Positions 31,986 through 41,046 are shown, numbered from the stretch's first letter. The stretch is DNA of 64,000 bases from UBA1847 sp942492205 (GCA_942492205.1 CALODT010000003.1:1-64000); one strand, 5' to 3'. The notes: generated by a model from the letters alone, not told the origin. Translations and numbers: made by a program.

Positions 31986-32882
31986 ATGGCTCGCGTCAAT
32001 TCTCAGAAGAACCTCGTCGTCATCGTAGCGGGCGTCGTGTTATTGCTGGTGGTCGGTGCGCAATTTATCAAGACTGTGCCGCCGGGCCGCGTCGGTGTCG
32101 CTACGCTATTCGGTAACGTACAGCCCGAAGGGTATTTCCAGGGCATTCACATTCCGGTCAATCCGCTGTATCGATGGACGATGTATGACGCCCGGCAAAA
32201 AACACACCTGGAAACGGCCAATGTCCCCAGCCAGGATCAATTGCAGACGAAGCTCGACGTCAGTGTGCAGTATCGTATCGACGGCAATATGGCACCGGAT
32301 ATTCTTGAGCAGACGGGCGACGCGAGCGCCGCGGTTCGGGTCCACCTGATCCCAAAGCTTCGCTCGCTGCTGCGCGAGCAGGGCAAGAGCATCAAACGCG
32401 CCGAAGATTTTTTCCAGGAAGCTACCCAGGAAACGCTGCAACTGGCGCTGACTGATGGCTTGCGGGGTTATCTCGAGCCGAAAGGAATCATCGTGTCCGC
32501 CGTCCTGATCCGCGACATCACGCTGCCGCCGTTTATCGTAGAGGCGATTGAGCAGAAGAAGGAACGAGAACAGGCCGTAGAGCGCGAGCGGGCGGAACTG
32601 GAGCGAGTGCGTACGGAACTGCAGCAGCAGGTCGCTCGTGCTGAAGCGGGACGAGAGGCGGCTGAGCAGGAGGCCGCGAGGAAACGCATCCTCGCAGACG
32701 CCCAGGCCTATGAAATTACGCAGATCAACAATGCGATCGCGCGCAATCAGGCGTATATTCAATTGCAGTCGCTCGAAGCTCTGAAGTCCATTTCCAAGGA
32801 CCCGGCCAGCAAGATCTATTTCCTTGATGGTTCGAGCCCGAGTCCGTTGCCGTTGATGCACCTGGGTGACGCAAAGCCCTGA
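31986..32882 (+). CDS. Prohibitin-like SPFH/Band 7 membrane protein
   Basis: The 298-residue protein has one N-terminal transmembrane helix (about residues 10-28), then the SPFH domain starting KTVPPGRVGVATLFGNV. A long charged coiled coil follows (about 185-245, rich in E, R, A and Q), and the C-terminus includes QLQSLEALKSI. Prohibitins form large ring-like membrane scaffolds and often regulate FtsH-type proteases. Its position between two guanidino-group hydrolase genes is unusual. It is preceded by an AGGAGA ribosome site and followed by a terminator-like hairpin. Confidence 0.88.
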   Translation: MARVNSQKNLVVIVAGVVLLLVVGAQFIKTVPPGRVGVATLFGNVQPEGYFQGIHIPVNPLYRWTMYDARQKTHLETANVPSQDQLQTKLDVSVQYRIDGNMAPDILEQTGDASAAVRVHLIPKLRSLLREQGKSIKRAEDFFQEATQETLQLALTDGLRGYLEPKGIIVSAVLIRDITLPPFIVEAIEQKKEREQAVERERAELERVRTELQQQVARAEAGREAAEQEAARKRILADAQAYEITQINNAIARNQAYIQLQSLEALKSISKDPASKIYFLDGSSPSPLPLMHLGDAKP

Positions 32883-32910
32883 TTCGGGTGCAGTAGACCG
32901 CCGTGATGGA

Positions 32911-32940
32911 ACGGGAGTCGGGCGACTGACTCCCGTTTAA
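32911..32940 (+). terminator. Terminator-like hairpin after the prohibitin gene
   Basis: ACGGGAGTC (32911-32919) and GACTCCCGT (32928-32936) form a perfect stem followed only by TTAA, so termination may be partial. The downstream gene starts 36 bases later and may still be read through. Confidence 0.5.
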
Positions 32941-32971
32941 GCGTATTAGATTGAACAAAAAAAAGACTGCT

Positions 32972-33793
32972 ATGAAGAACGAAAAAATCCTGATGTGTGC
33001 CCCGGACTATTTCAACGTCGACTACGTAATCAACCCGTGGATGGCCGGACACGAGGAGTCGATGAGCCTGGAGGCTGCAAAGCGCCAATGGGCGACGCTG
33101 CGAGATACGATCTCGGAGTTTGCCGAGGTTGTGACTATTTCGCCGCAGCCGGACCTGCCGGACATGGTGTTTACTGCCAACGCAGGTGTTGTTTATGGCG
33201 ACAAGGCCATCGCCAGCCATTTCATGCCGCAGGAGCGTCGTGGCGAAGAGCGTTTCTTCAAGAAATGGTTCGCCGAGAACGGCTTCTCACTGCTGGACCT
33301 CGACGAGAAGATCGGATTTGAGGGCGCCGGAGATTGCCTGCTGGATCGGCGCGGATCCTGGCTATGGACCGGCTACGGTTTTCGGACCGAAATAGAGGCA
33401 CACGAAGAGATTCGCAGATTCTTCGATATCGAAGTCGTGTCTATCCGGCTGACAGATGCGCGTTTTTACCACATCGATACCTGCTTCTGTCCCCTGACAG
33501 ACGGGTTCCTGATGTACCATCCGCCGGCATTCGACTATGAGTCGCGCATCGCGATCGAAAGCCGCATTCCGCCTCACAAGAGAATTATTGTCGATACCAT
33601 GGATGCCGGTAACTTTGCGTGCAATGCTGTCAACATAGGTGACCGCGTCATCTTGAACAAGGCGTCCGAGCCACTGAAGGCGAGGCTTATGCTGGCAGGA
33701 TTTCGCGTGCATGAAGTCGAACTCAGCGAGTTTCTGAAGGCCGGCGGCTCCGCCAAATGCCTGACGTTGAAGCTCACAGAGCCGCGTCGATAA
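32972..33793 (+). CDS. Dimethylarginine dimethylaminohydrolase / arginine dihydrolase-type enzyme
   Basis: From the ATG at 32972 (MKNEKILMCAPDYF) the product has 273 residues of the guanidino-modifying fold. Seen in the sequence are VDYVINPWM near the start, DMVFTANAG (N70), E118 in FEGAGDCLL, H167 in YHIDTCFC and nucleophile C263 in GGSAKCLTLKL. The family includes DDAH (methylarginine to citrulline) and the N-terminal domain of cyanobacterial ArgZ/AgrE (arginine to ornithine). The VDYVINPWM and TANAG segments recall the latter. The ORF opens 21 bases earlier at a TTG, but the ATG fits the family start better. Substrate assignment is not secure. Confidence 0.78.
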   Translation: MKNEKILMCAPDYFNVDYVINPWMAGHEESMSLEAAKRQWATLRDTISEFAEVVTISPQPDLPDMVFTANAGVVYGDKAIASHFMPQERRGEERFFKKWFAENGFSLLDLDEKIGFEGAGDCLLDRRGSWLWTGYGFRTEIEAHEEIRRFFDIEVVSIRLTDARFYHIDTCFCPLTDGFLMYHPPAFDYESRIAIESRIPPHKRIIVDTMDAGNFACNAVNIGDRVILNKASEPLKARLMLAGFRVHEVELSEFLKAGGSAKCLTLKLTEPRR

Positions 33794-33810
33794 GGCTGGG
33801 AGAAACACAG

Positions 33811-35619
33811 ATGGCTGTTGCGCACGTTTACGCAATTTTCCCAAAGGACCCCGCGGCGCACCTTTTCGAAATCAGGGTCACTGTGCAGACTCCGCACGCA
33901 GACGGCCAGGTATTCGCCATGCCGGCATGGATACCGGGCAGCTACATGATCCGCGATTACGCGAAGCACGTTGTTTCCGTGCGGGCGGAATCCGACGGTC
34001 GGGACGTGCCCGTCAACAAACTCGACAAGAGTCGTTGGCGCGCAGCAGCAACGAGCCGCCCTGTTACCCTCATTCTGGAAGTTTTCGCGCATGACGAGAG
34101 CGTACGTGGCGCGCATCTCGACACGGATCATGCGTTCTTCAACGGAACGTGTGTTTTTCCCGCTGTTGTAGGGCAGGAGGATGTCGCCTGCAGCGTTGAG
34201 ATACTCGCACCGGCATTGCCGTTCGGCAAAGGCTGGCGCGTTGCAACGTCTATGCGCCGCAGCTCGGCGGAGGAGTACGGATTCGGCGGCTACGCGGCCG
34301 CGGATTATGCCGAGCTCATCGACCACCCGGTCGAAATCGGGCATCTGACTATCGGTGAGTTTGACGTAAACGGCATTCCACACGCGATCGCAATTCGCGG
34401 CAAGACGCGGGTGGATATGGCGCGATTGTGCCGTGATCTCGAGACCGTCTGTGAGCACCACATGGCGTTTCTCGGCGTTCCTTCGGATCTTGATCGCTAC
34501 CTGTTTCTACTGAATGCGCCCGGCAAGGGCTATGGCGGTCTTGAGCATCGCTGGTCATCGAGTCTTATTTGCGCGCGCGACAACCTGCCCGCCCGCGGTG
34601 ACGAGGACGTATCTGACGAGTACCGGATGTTCCTCGGCCTGGTCAGCCACGAGTATTTTCACCTGTGGAACGTGAAGCGCATGAAGCCGGAGGTTTTCAC
34701 GCCGTACGATCTGTCGCAGGAGGTACACACCGGCCTGCTTTGGGTTTTCGAGGGCATCACCTCTTACTACGACGATCTTGCACTGGTCCGTTCCGGACTA
34801 ATCACTGTTGAGAGTTACCTCGAGCTGCTGGGGCGGACGATAACGCGAGTGCTGCGTGGCGCCGGACGACGTCGGCAGTCTATCGAAGCATCCAGCTTTG
34901 ACGCCTGGACCAAGTTCTACAAGCAAGATGCCAACGCGGCAAACGCCGTGGTCAGTTACTACGCGAAAGGAGCGCTGGTCGCGCTCTGCCTGGACCTGAA
35001 GTTGCGCAACGAAACGGATGGTCGCGTGTCGCTTGATGACGTGATGAAAGAAGCCTGGTCGCGGTGGGGTGAGAGCGGCAGAGGCGTGCCGGAAGAAGGT
35101 TTCGAGCAGCTGTGCCTCGAGGTATCCGGAGCTGATCTGCAGGACTTCTTCGATGCGACGGTTCGCGGTACCGGCGAACTGCCGCTTGATACCTTACTGC
35201 ACAGTCACGGTATTGACTACAGCCTGCGCCGCGCCTCCGGCGGCGCTGACAAAGGCGGCAAGCCTGCCGAAGCGAATCAGCTGCCGGCGGTCTGGCTTGG
35301 CGCGACACTGGGATCCAGTGACGGCAAGCCGAGGTTTCTGTCCGTCCACAACGGCGGTCCGGCCGAGCTGGCCGGTATTTCTCCGGGCGATGAACTGATT
35401 GCCCTCGACGGACTCCGGATTGACGTTGCGGGATGCGAGGCCCGCACACGCCGGTATCGGCCGGGCGACGTTTCCGAACTGACGGTGTTTCGTGGCGATG
35501 AGCTTATTTCTGCCCGCATGAAATGGGCGGAAGCGCCGACGGATACGTGTTATCTCGCATTCGACGACGATGCCGACGCGGCCGTCCAATCGCGCCGCGG
35601 TGCCTGGCTCGGACAATAA
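33811..35619 (+). CDS. M61 family glycyl aminopeptidase with PDZ domain
   Basis: The 602-residue protein has the M61 N-terminal beta domain (MPAWIPGSYMIRDY). The active site is HEYFHLW (H280, E281, H284) preceded by GYGGLEHR, and the characteristic GLLWVFEGITSYYDDL supplies the third ligand region. A C-terminal PDZ domain (about 500-585, with PAELAGISPGDELIALDG) follows. M61 enzymes release N-terminal glycine and other residues from peptides. I see no signal peptide, so a cytoplasmic location is likely. The ATG at 33811 is preceded by GGGAGAA. The stop overlaps the next ATG as TAATG. Confidence 0.92.
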   Translation: MAVAHVYAIFPKDPAAHLFEIRVTVQTPHADGQVFAMPAWIPGSYMIRDYAKHVVSVRAESDGRDVPVNKLDKSRWRAAATSRPVTLILEVFAHDESVRGAHLDTDHAFFNGTCVFPAVVGQEDVACSVEILAPALPFGKGWRVATSMRRSSAEEYGFGGYAAADYAELIDHPVEIGHLTIGEFDVNGIPHAIAIRGKTRVDMARLCRDLETVCEHHMAFLGVPSDLDRYLFLLNAPGKGYGGLEHRWSSSLICARDNLPARGDEDVSDEYRMFLGLVSHEYFHLWNVKRMKPEVFTPYDLSQEVHTGLLWVFEGITSYYDDLALVRSGLITVESYLELLGRTITRVLRGAGRRRQSIEASSFDAWTKFYKQDANAANAVVSYYAKGALVALCLDLKLRNETDGRVSLDDVMKEAWSRWGESGRGVPEEGFEQLCLEVSGADLQDFFDATVRGTGELPLDTLLHSHGIDYSLRRASGGADKGGKPAEANQLPAVWLGATLGSSDGKPRFLSVHNGGPAELAGISPGDELIALDGLRIDVAGCEARTRRYRPGDVSELTVFRGDELISARMKWAEAPTDTCYLAFDDDADAAVQSRRGAWLGQ

Positions 35620-36512
35620 TGTCGCCGCTCAGTAACCCGACGCTGCGGCTGTTTATCGGTGCGGCGCTTATCAGCCTGTCGCCAGTGTGGGTGAAACTCG
35701 TCGACGTGTCGCCGACGACAAGCGGTTTCTATCGTGTATTGATAGGTGGTGCAGCTCTCGCCATTTACCTGTTGGTCTCTGGCCAGCGTCTGCAGCTATC
35801 GAGAAAGACCTGGGCCATTCTGCTGCTCGCCTCGGTGTTCTTCGCGCTCGATCTCTGGTTCTGGCACCGCAGTATCAACTACGTTGGCCCCGGCCTTTCC
35901 ACCTTGTTGGCCAACTTCCAGGTATTCATCATGACCGCGGCCGGCATAGTGATGCTGCGGCAACGGCCTCGCGCCATGCAGCTGGTCGCCATTCCGCTGG
36001 CCGTAATCGGGCTCGCGCTCATTGTCGGACTGGACTGGGGACGTCTGCCGCCCGACTATCGCCTGGGCGTCATTTTCGGTCTGCTGACCGCCGCATCGTA
36101 CGCGGGCTATCTGCTCAGCTTACGCGCCTCGCGCAGCGGGTCGACGCACCGTTTGCCGTCACGCGAGGTCGCAGTCATCTCGCTTGTAACGGCTGTTATC
36201 CTGGGTTTCTCCGCAGTAGCGGAAGGGGAGTCCCTGGCTATTGGCTCACTCCAGGATGCTGCGTGGCTTGGTGCCTACGGCTTGCTCTCGCATTGTCTCG
36301 GATGGATGTTCATCGCAAGCAGCCTTCCGCACGTCTCTACAACCGAGGCGGGCATCGCCTTGTTGCTGCAGCCGACATTGAGTTTCCTGTGGGACGTAAT
36401 GCTGTTTGCGCGGCCCATGACCCCAATCGAACTACTGGGCGCTGCAATTGCCTTGTTTGCTATCTACCTCGGCTCCCGACCGCCATCAAAGCAGGTGCAG
36501 GGCGTTAGCTAG
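35619..36512 (+). CDS. EamA/DMT-family transporter
   Basis: The 297-residue protein has about ten transmembrane segments in two EamA repeats, with SPVWVKLVDVSPTTSGFYRVLIGG in the first and the matching TTEAGIALLLQPTLSFLWDV in the second. Family members export or import metabolites such as amino acids; the substrate cannot be told. It is translationally coupled to the M61 gene. Its 3' end overlaps that of the convergent lipid kinase gene by 27 bases. Confidence 0.87.
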   Translation: MSPLSNPTLRLFIGAALISLSPVWVKLVDVSPTTSGFYRVLIGGAALAIYLLVSGQRLQLSRKTWAILLLASVFFALDLWFWHRSINYVGPGLSTLLANFQVFIMTAAGIVMLRQRPRAMQLVAIPLAVIGLALIVGLDWGRLPPDYRLGVIFGLLTAASYAGYLLSLRASRSGSTHRLPSREVAVISLVTAVILGFSAVAEGESLAIGSLQDAAWLGAYGLLSHCLGWMFIASSLPHVSTTEAGIALLLQPTLSFLWDVMLFARPMTPIELLGAAIALFAIYLGSRPPSKQVQGVS

Positions 36513-37385
36513 GATCCCGAAGTCGAAGCGCTGTTGCAGCGGCTGTACCTCGCCGTCAAGGTGGGATGGCATGGGCTCCGAAGACAGGACCAACAGGCTC
36601 GATACACGCTGGTGGTGTATTTCGATCTCGCCGACATGTTCGCCGGACATCAGTTTTGGCAACAGCGACAGTATGCGGCGCCTCGTTACCGGTTCGGCGA
36701 TGAGTAACTCGAGTTGGCCGTCATCATTCGCTGCCATTGGTGCAATGTGAAACATGCCGCCGATCCAGGGTCCGTTACTGATGCTCGCAAGCGTTGCAGG
36801 TCCGTCCCAGGAATAATCGCCGGCCGAAATCTCAAGGTGCGGCGTCGCAAGCCCGTCCAGCATCGCGCGCAGTAAGGCGAGCAAATACACGAGGTCGCCA
36901 ACCGGCAGCCGATAAGAACGTGCGATACGGGTTACTTTTGCATCGAGCCCGATGCCGGCACCGTTTGCGAAGAACCGCTCGTTCATCGTGCCAATGTCGA
37001 TGGTCTTTGCGTATTGTCCGGCCGCCATCCGGTCCGCCAGCAGCAGGGCCGCGTGCTCCCAGTTCAGTGGAATGCCGCAGGCCTTGGCGAAGTCGTTGCC
37101 TGTGCCTGTCGGTATCAGTCCAAGCGCAGCTTTGCCGCCAGAGCGCATGATGCCGTTGACGGCCTCATGAACGCTGCCGTCGCCACCGGCAACTATGATC
37201 CTCTCGGCACCTTGCGCGACGTGCTGCCGGACCTGTTCCTCGAGATTGCCAACGGCGTCGCTTTGATGCAGTTCAACGGCGAGGCTGCGGCTCTGCAAGA
37301 GCGCGAGAATTCGGGCCTGACGACGCCCGGCGCGGCCGCGACCGGCGGTCGGGTTCAGGAACAAGTGGATGGTCTCTGCAGTCAT
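36486..37385 (-). CDS. Diacylglycerol/sphingosine kinase-family lipid kinase (YegS-like)
   Basis: About 299 residues from the ATG at 37385 (MTAETIHLFLNPTAGRGRAG). The DAGK catalytic signatures VAGGDGSVHEAVNG and LIPTGTGNDFAKACG are present, followed by the C-terminal beta-sandwich domain with NGAGIGLDAKVT and DGEVQPLQQ. The family phosphorylates lipid alcohols with ATP. It is divergent from plsY, another phospholipid gene, with 71 bases between starts. The next start upstream (37457) would overlap plsY and is unlikely. Confidence 0.87.
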   Translation of the reverse strand: MTAETIHLFLNPTAGRGRAGRRQARILALLQSRSLAVELHQSDAVGNLEEQVRQHVAQGAERIIVAGGDGSVHEAVNGIMRSGGKAALGLIPTGTGNDFAKACGIPLNWEHAALLLADRMAAGQYAKTIDIGTMNERFFANGAGIGLDAKVTRIARSYRLPVGDLVYLLALLRAMLDGLATPHLEISAGDYSWDGPATLASISNGPWIGGMFHIAPMAANDDGQLELLIAEPVTRRRILSLLPKLMSGEHVGEIEIHHQRVSSLLVLSSEPMPSHLDGEVQPLQQRFDFGILANALHLL

Positions 37386-37456
37386 GCTGGCCGAAACGTG
37401 ACATCGATCAGCGATGCTACAATGCGCGCGACTGTTCTCGCAAAGCGGAATTGCCA

Positions 37457-38128
37457 ATGTTGGAACTCGGCGTCAAGTTTCTTATCAGCTATTTCATCGG
37501 TTCAATGATGGGCGCCATGATCGTCGGCAAACTGCGTGGCGGCGTCGACATTCGCACGATGGGTAGTGGCAATGCCGGCGGCACCAATGCGCTAAGAACC
37601 CAGGGCCTGTTTTTCGCCTTCTTCGTGGTCGTCATTGATGTCGGCAAAGGTGCCATCGGGGCCGGTGTCGTGCCCGGCCTGCAAATCCCCTTCGTACCGG
37701 CGGACCCGGAAGTTTCCCGGACGTGGCTGACAATGTGCTGTGCCGCTGCCGCGGTTCTCGGGCATGTCTGGCCCGTTTACCATGGTTTCCGCGGCGGCAA
37801 GGGCGCTGCGACCCTGGTAGGCACATTGATCGTCCTTGGACCGGTACTGATCGTCGTGGTCCTGGCCGTATGGCTGACTGTCGTCGCGCTGTCCGGTTAC
37901 GTCGGCCTGGCATCGATGAGTGCGACAATTGCGTTGCCAATCTGGCTGGCGATAACGCGCCTGCCCGACGACCAGCCGTTGTTCATTTACGGTGTCTTCA
38001 TGGCCGGATTTATCGTTTACTGCCATCGATCCAACATTCAACGCATGCGTGACGGCGTTGAGAACCGCAATCGGAAGCTCATGATTCTGGCATCGAAAAA
38101 AGCGCAAGCGACAGACGATGAGACTTGA
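37457..38128 (+). CDS. plsY: Glycerol-3-phosphate acyltransferase PlsY
   Basis: PlsY transfers the acyl group from acyl-phosphate to glycerol-3-phosphate, the first step of phospholipid synthesis. The 223-residue membrane protein shows the three PlsY motifs: GSGNAGGTNALR, VWPVYHGFRGGKGAAT and a C-terminal HRSNIQRMRDG. About five to seven hydrophobic helices are visible. An in-frame TTG two codons upstream exists, but the ATG is preferred. The last 11 bases overlap the birA-like gene. Confidence 0.93.
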   Translation: MLELGVKFLISYFIGSMMGAMIVGKLRGGVDIRTMGSGNAGGTNALRTQGLFFAFFVVVIDVGKGAIGAGVVPGLQIPFVPADPEVSRTWLTMCCAAAAVLGHVWPVYHGFRGGKGAATLVGTLIVLGPVLIVVVLAVWLTVVALSGYVGLASMSATIALPIWLAITRLPDDQPLFIYGVFMAGFIVYCHRSNIQRMRDGVENRNRKLMILASKKAQATDDET

Positions 38129-38942
38129 TGTCGATGCTATTCGCCGGCACCTTGATGGTGCCGAGGCATTAGTCGAATCGCTCGAAGTCTTTTCGGAGAT
38201 CGAATCGACCAACAGCTACCTTATGCAACAGCCGGCACCATCGGCGGGTCGTGTAGGCGTCGCCGCTACCGACAATCAGACGGCGGGACGCGGGCGATAC
38301 GGTCGGCGCTGGCGATCGCCGCCCGGATCGGGCCTGTGCCTGTCGCTGGCTTATACCTTCAACGCGAAGCCGGACAATCTTCCGGCGATAACGCTCGCAG
38401 TCGGTCTGGGCGTCATCGACGCGCTTGAAAGGCATGGCGTCAACGACGTACAACTCAAGTGGCCCAACGATCTGATCGCCGCTAACTGCAAGCTCGGCGG
38501 GATTCTCACTGAAGCGCACAACCACGCTCAACCCGGCAGCGTGCCAACTGTCGTGACCGGCATCGGATTGAATGTTGATCTTGCCGGGCACGCAGGGCTG
38601 CTTTCCAGTGAAGAGCGGGCGCAGCGCATCATAGACCTAAGAAGCCACGCCGGTGTCGTTCCGGACAGGAACGAGCTTGCTGCCAGCCTGGTGAGCGGCC
38701 TCTGTCGGCTCATGTGCGAGTATGACTCGCGCGGCTTCGAGCCGTTCAGGGACCAATGGCAGCAGCGTGACTGGCTGCGCGGCAGGTCTGTCGCAATCGA
38801 AACGCCACAGCACAGCGTCTCCGGGATTGGCGTCGGCGTGGCGGACAACGGTGCTCTGATGGTGGCAACAGCCGGCTCAGGTATCCAGCACGTCACGTCC
38901 GGAACGGTGACGATGGCAGAGCCAGGGCAGTCCGGCGTATGA
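38118..38942 (+). CDS. birA: Biotin--[acetyl-CoA-carboxylase] ligase
   Basis: The 274-residue enzyme attaches biotin to the biotin carboxyl carrier protein. The biotinyl-AMP loop is GRGRYGRRW (from residue 57), followed by QLKWPNDLI with the catalytic lysine, KLGGILTE and VTGIGLNV. A C-terminal SH3-like domain follows. There is no N-terminal winged helix of the kind found in E. coli BirA, so it should not act as a DNA-binding repressor. The order birA-coaX-SPOR protein with overlapping ends is common in gammaproteobacteria. Confidence 0.94.
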   Translation: MRLDVDAIRRHLDGAEALVESLEVFSEIESTNSYLMQQPAPSAGRVGVAATDNQTAGRGRYGRRWRSPPGSGLCLSLAYTFNAKPDNLPAITLAVGLGVIDALERHGVNDVQLKWPNDLIAANCKLGGILTEAHNHAQPGSVPTVVTGIGLNVDLAGHAGLLSSEERAQRIIDLRSHAGVVPDRNELAASLVSGLCRLMCEYDSRGFEPFRDQWQQRDWLRGRSVAIETPQHSVSGIGVGVADNGALMVATAGSGIQHVTSGTVTMAEPGQSGV

Positions 38943-39700
38943 CCGCGCTGCTGCTCGACGTCGGTAATTCACGGATCAAGTGGGGTCTGTCTGATGACGG
39001 AAAGATCTACAGGACCGGGCATATTTCTCAGGACCGCATCCGCGAAAAGGGCCTGCAGGTATTAACCGGCAGGTTACCCAGACGGGTCGATGAGGTATTC
39101 GTCAGCAACGTCGCCGGCAGCAGTTTCGCCACCCGCCTGTCCGGGGTTATCGGTTTGCACTGTGGATGCGACGTGCGATTCGCCCGCGCCCGGAAGGAAG
39201 GTTGGGGACTGCGCAATGGGTATACGCAGCCGCGCCGAATGGGCGTGGATCGGTGGGTTGCCCTCGTCGGTGCATGGTCAGAAATGCAGGGAGCGTGCCT
39301 GGTTATCGATGCGGGAACGGCGCTTACAGTCGATGCAGTTGACGACAATGGCGTGCACCTGGGCGGACAGATTATTCCGGGTAGCACCGCGATGACGAAT
39401 GCCCTGGCCGCCGCGACAAGCGACTTGCCGAGCGTACGACCATTGGCTGCCGGCAAGGCAGCCTCGATGCAGATGTTCGGACACAGCACGGCTGCGGCGA
39501 TGCGCGAAGGTGTCCAGAACGCGATTGTCGGTGCCGTCGATCGTGCGTTTCGAACGCTCGCAGCCGACGGCTGCGAGCCACGGGCCGTCTTGACCGGTGG
39601 AGATGCGTCACGCATTCTTGACGCGCTTGCAATAGAGCCAGTACACCGGCCGCACCTCGTCCTTCAGGGGCTCGCACATATGCTCGAAAGCGCTCGATGA
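38939..39700 (+). CDS. coaX: Type III pantothenate kinase
   Basis: CoaX performs the first step of coenzyme A synthesis. The 253-residue protein begins MTALLLDVGNSRIKWGL, with the P-loop-like DVGNSR motif, and continues with GVDRWVALVGAW, VIDAGTALTVDAVD and LGGQIIPGST, all typical of type III enzymes. Start and stop overlap birA and the SPOR gene by four bases each (ATGA), indicating a tight operon. Confidence 0.95.
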   Translation: MTALLLDVGNSRIKWGLSDDGKIYRTGHISQDRIREKGLQVLTGRLPRRVDEVFVSNVAGSSFATRLSGVIGLHCGCDVRFARARKEGWGLRNGYTQPRRMGVDRWVALVGAWSEMQGACLVIDAGTALTVDAVDDNGVHLGGQIIPGSTAMTNALAAATSDLPSVRPLAAGKAASMQMFGHSTAAAMREGVQNAIVGAVDRAFRTLAADGCEPRAVLTGGDASRILDALAIEPVHRPHLVLQGLAHMLESAR

Positions 39701-40377
39701 AAAACCTGCTGTTGTTGCTGCTGCTCGCGAATATCCTGTATCTCCTCTGGGGCATGTATCAACAGGATGAGCCCGGGGCCGGTGTCGTGGTTGTCAGGGA
39801 GTCCGATCTCGGCCCGCCCATGACCGTGACAACCAATCGTGACCGTGACGATGTTGCGAGCGTCGGCGCGGTGCTGGGCTCCGGTACCGCGACAGACCTG
39901 AAGGCAGTCGTTGGTCGATCCTGCGTAAGCATTGGACCGTTCAGAACCCGTGACGATGCCGATACGGCCGACCTCGGCTTTTCGAATCGCGGCATGAAGA
40001 CCAGGCTTCGGTCCGAGCGGGTGCAGTCGGTTATCGGGCATTGGGTCCAGATTCGCAATATTGCGAACAATGCCGCTGCCAACAGGATGCTCGAGGTACT
40101 CAGCGAAGGTGGGCTGACCGACGCCTACCCGGTGCGTACCGAGGACGAGGGGCTCAAGATTTCGCTGGGCCTGTTCGGCAACCTGGAAGGCGCCGAGAAA
40201 GTCGAGCTGCAGGCGCGATCACTGGATCTGCCGGCTGAGATCACACCGCGATCAGAGGAGCGCACGGTTTTCTTCGTCGATGTCGCGTTGCCACCAGGGC
40301 AGGGTGCTGCCGCTATAGTCCAGGAATATGGCGAAGACCAGGTGCTGCTGAGGGACCAGGCCAGCTGTCCTCGCTGA
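39697..40377 (+). CDS. SPOR-domain-like membrane protein
   Basis: The 226-residue product starts with a membrane anchor (KNLLLLLLLANILYLLWGMY). The periplasmic part contains CVSIGPFRTRDDADTA and a SPOR-like repeat (HWVQIRNIANNAAANRMLEVL, KISLGLFGNLEGAEKV). SPOR domains bind denuded peptidoglycan at division sites, but the similarity here is partial. Position after birA-coaX is conserved in many gammaproteobacteria. Confidence 0.7.
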   Translation: MKNLLLLLLLANILYLLWGMYQQDEPGAGVVVVRESDLGPPMTVTTNRDRDDVASVGAVLGSGTATDLKAVVGRSCVSIGPFRTRDDADTADLGFSNRGMKTRLRSERVQSVIGHWVQIRNIANNAAANRMLEVLSEGGLTDAYPVRTEDEGLKISLGLFGNLEGAEKVELQARSLDLPAEITPRSEERTVFFVDVALPPGQGAAAIVQEYGEDQVLLRDQASCPR

Positions 40378-40454
40378 AGTTCCGGTCAGGCACTTGTCAG
40401 AAGGGGCTGAAAAGCCAATAATCGGCGCCCACGCGCAAATCGCGTTCCGAATCA

Positions 40455-40530
40455 GCCGGCATAGCTCAGTTGGTAGAGCAACTGATTTGTAATCAGTAGG
40501 TCCCGAGTTCGACTCTTGGTGCCGGCACCA
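40455..40530 (+). tRNA. tRNA-Thr (TGT)
   Basis: 76 nt, starting GCCGGCATAGCTCAG and ending GCCGGCACCA. The anticodon stem-loop ACTGATTTGTAATCAGT gives TGT. Confidence 0.95.
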
Positions 40531-40538
40531 AAAAGACG

Positions 40539-40566
40539 GGGTCCCGATGGGACCCCCTCATTTTTG
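40539..40566 (+). terminator. Rho-independent terminator after tRNA-Thr
   Basis: GGGGTCCC (40539-40546) and GGGACCCC (40550-40557) form a perfect stem with a 3-base loop, followed by CTCATTTTTG. Confidence 0.88.
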
Positions 40567-40656
40567 TGCCAACCCCAACAATCCCTCGGGTTGGCTCGAT
40601 ACGGTATGTCACGCACCAAGGCGTCTCGCCTTGCGGGCGGCAGATAACGTCGCCCG

Positions 40657-41046
40657 CTATTCTTCGGCGTCAACGCACAAGGGCGGATTGCAGTCGTGTT
40701 GCATGTCGGGAAAAGTCATGCGCAGCATATATTCGGCCGCCGACCGGACAATCTCGTCGGGCAGATCCATTCGTCCGCCGCGCGCGGGCATTTCAAGATA
40801 GCCGGTAATGGCGTGGTCAAGCAGAACGGCATCCCAGAGCCTGGAGCGTGTTCCCCATTCCTCGGCGTCGCCGGCAACCGGTGCGCCCAGCATTCCGGTT
40901 TCGTGGCAGCCTGCACAGAACTCGTTGTAGGCGGCCTCGCCGTTCATTCCATCGGCGGCCAGGACGGTATCGCTCGATGGATTGTCCTGGTTGGCACAGG
41001 CCGCAAGGAGCAACGGACAGATCAACAAAAAGCATCGGTGGTTCAT
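40657..41046 (-). CDS. Lipoprotein cytochrome c (class I, c5-like)
   Basis: From the ATG at 41046 (MNHRCFLLICPLLLAAC) the product has 129 residues with a lipobox LLAAC, so it should be a lipid-anchored periplasmic protein. A single heme site CAGCH lies near residue 45, and the likely axial methionine is in YLEMPARGG. The last residues include DCNPPLCVD. A mono-heme electron carrier is likely; its partner is not evident. It lies downstream of oxyR on the same strand, 77 bases away. Confidence 0.82.
   Translation of the reverse strand: MNHRCFLLICPLLLAACANQDNPSSDTVLAADGMNGEAAYNEFCAGCHETGMLGAPVAGDAEEWGTRSRLWDAVLLDHAITGYLEMPARGGRMDLPDEIVRSAAEYMLRMTFPDMQHDCNPPLCVDAEE

Noticed and set aside
37386..37456. 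Promoter with TACAAT at 37418 for plsY
   Set aside because: The nearest -35-like sequence leaves a spacer of only 13-14 bases, too short to support.
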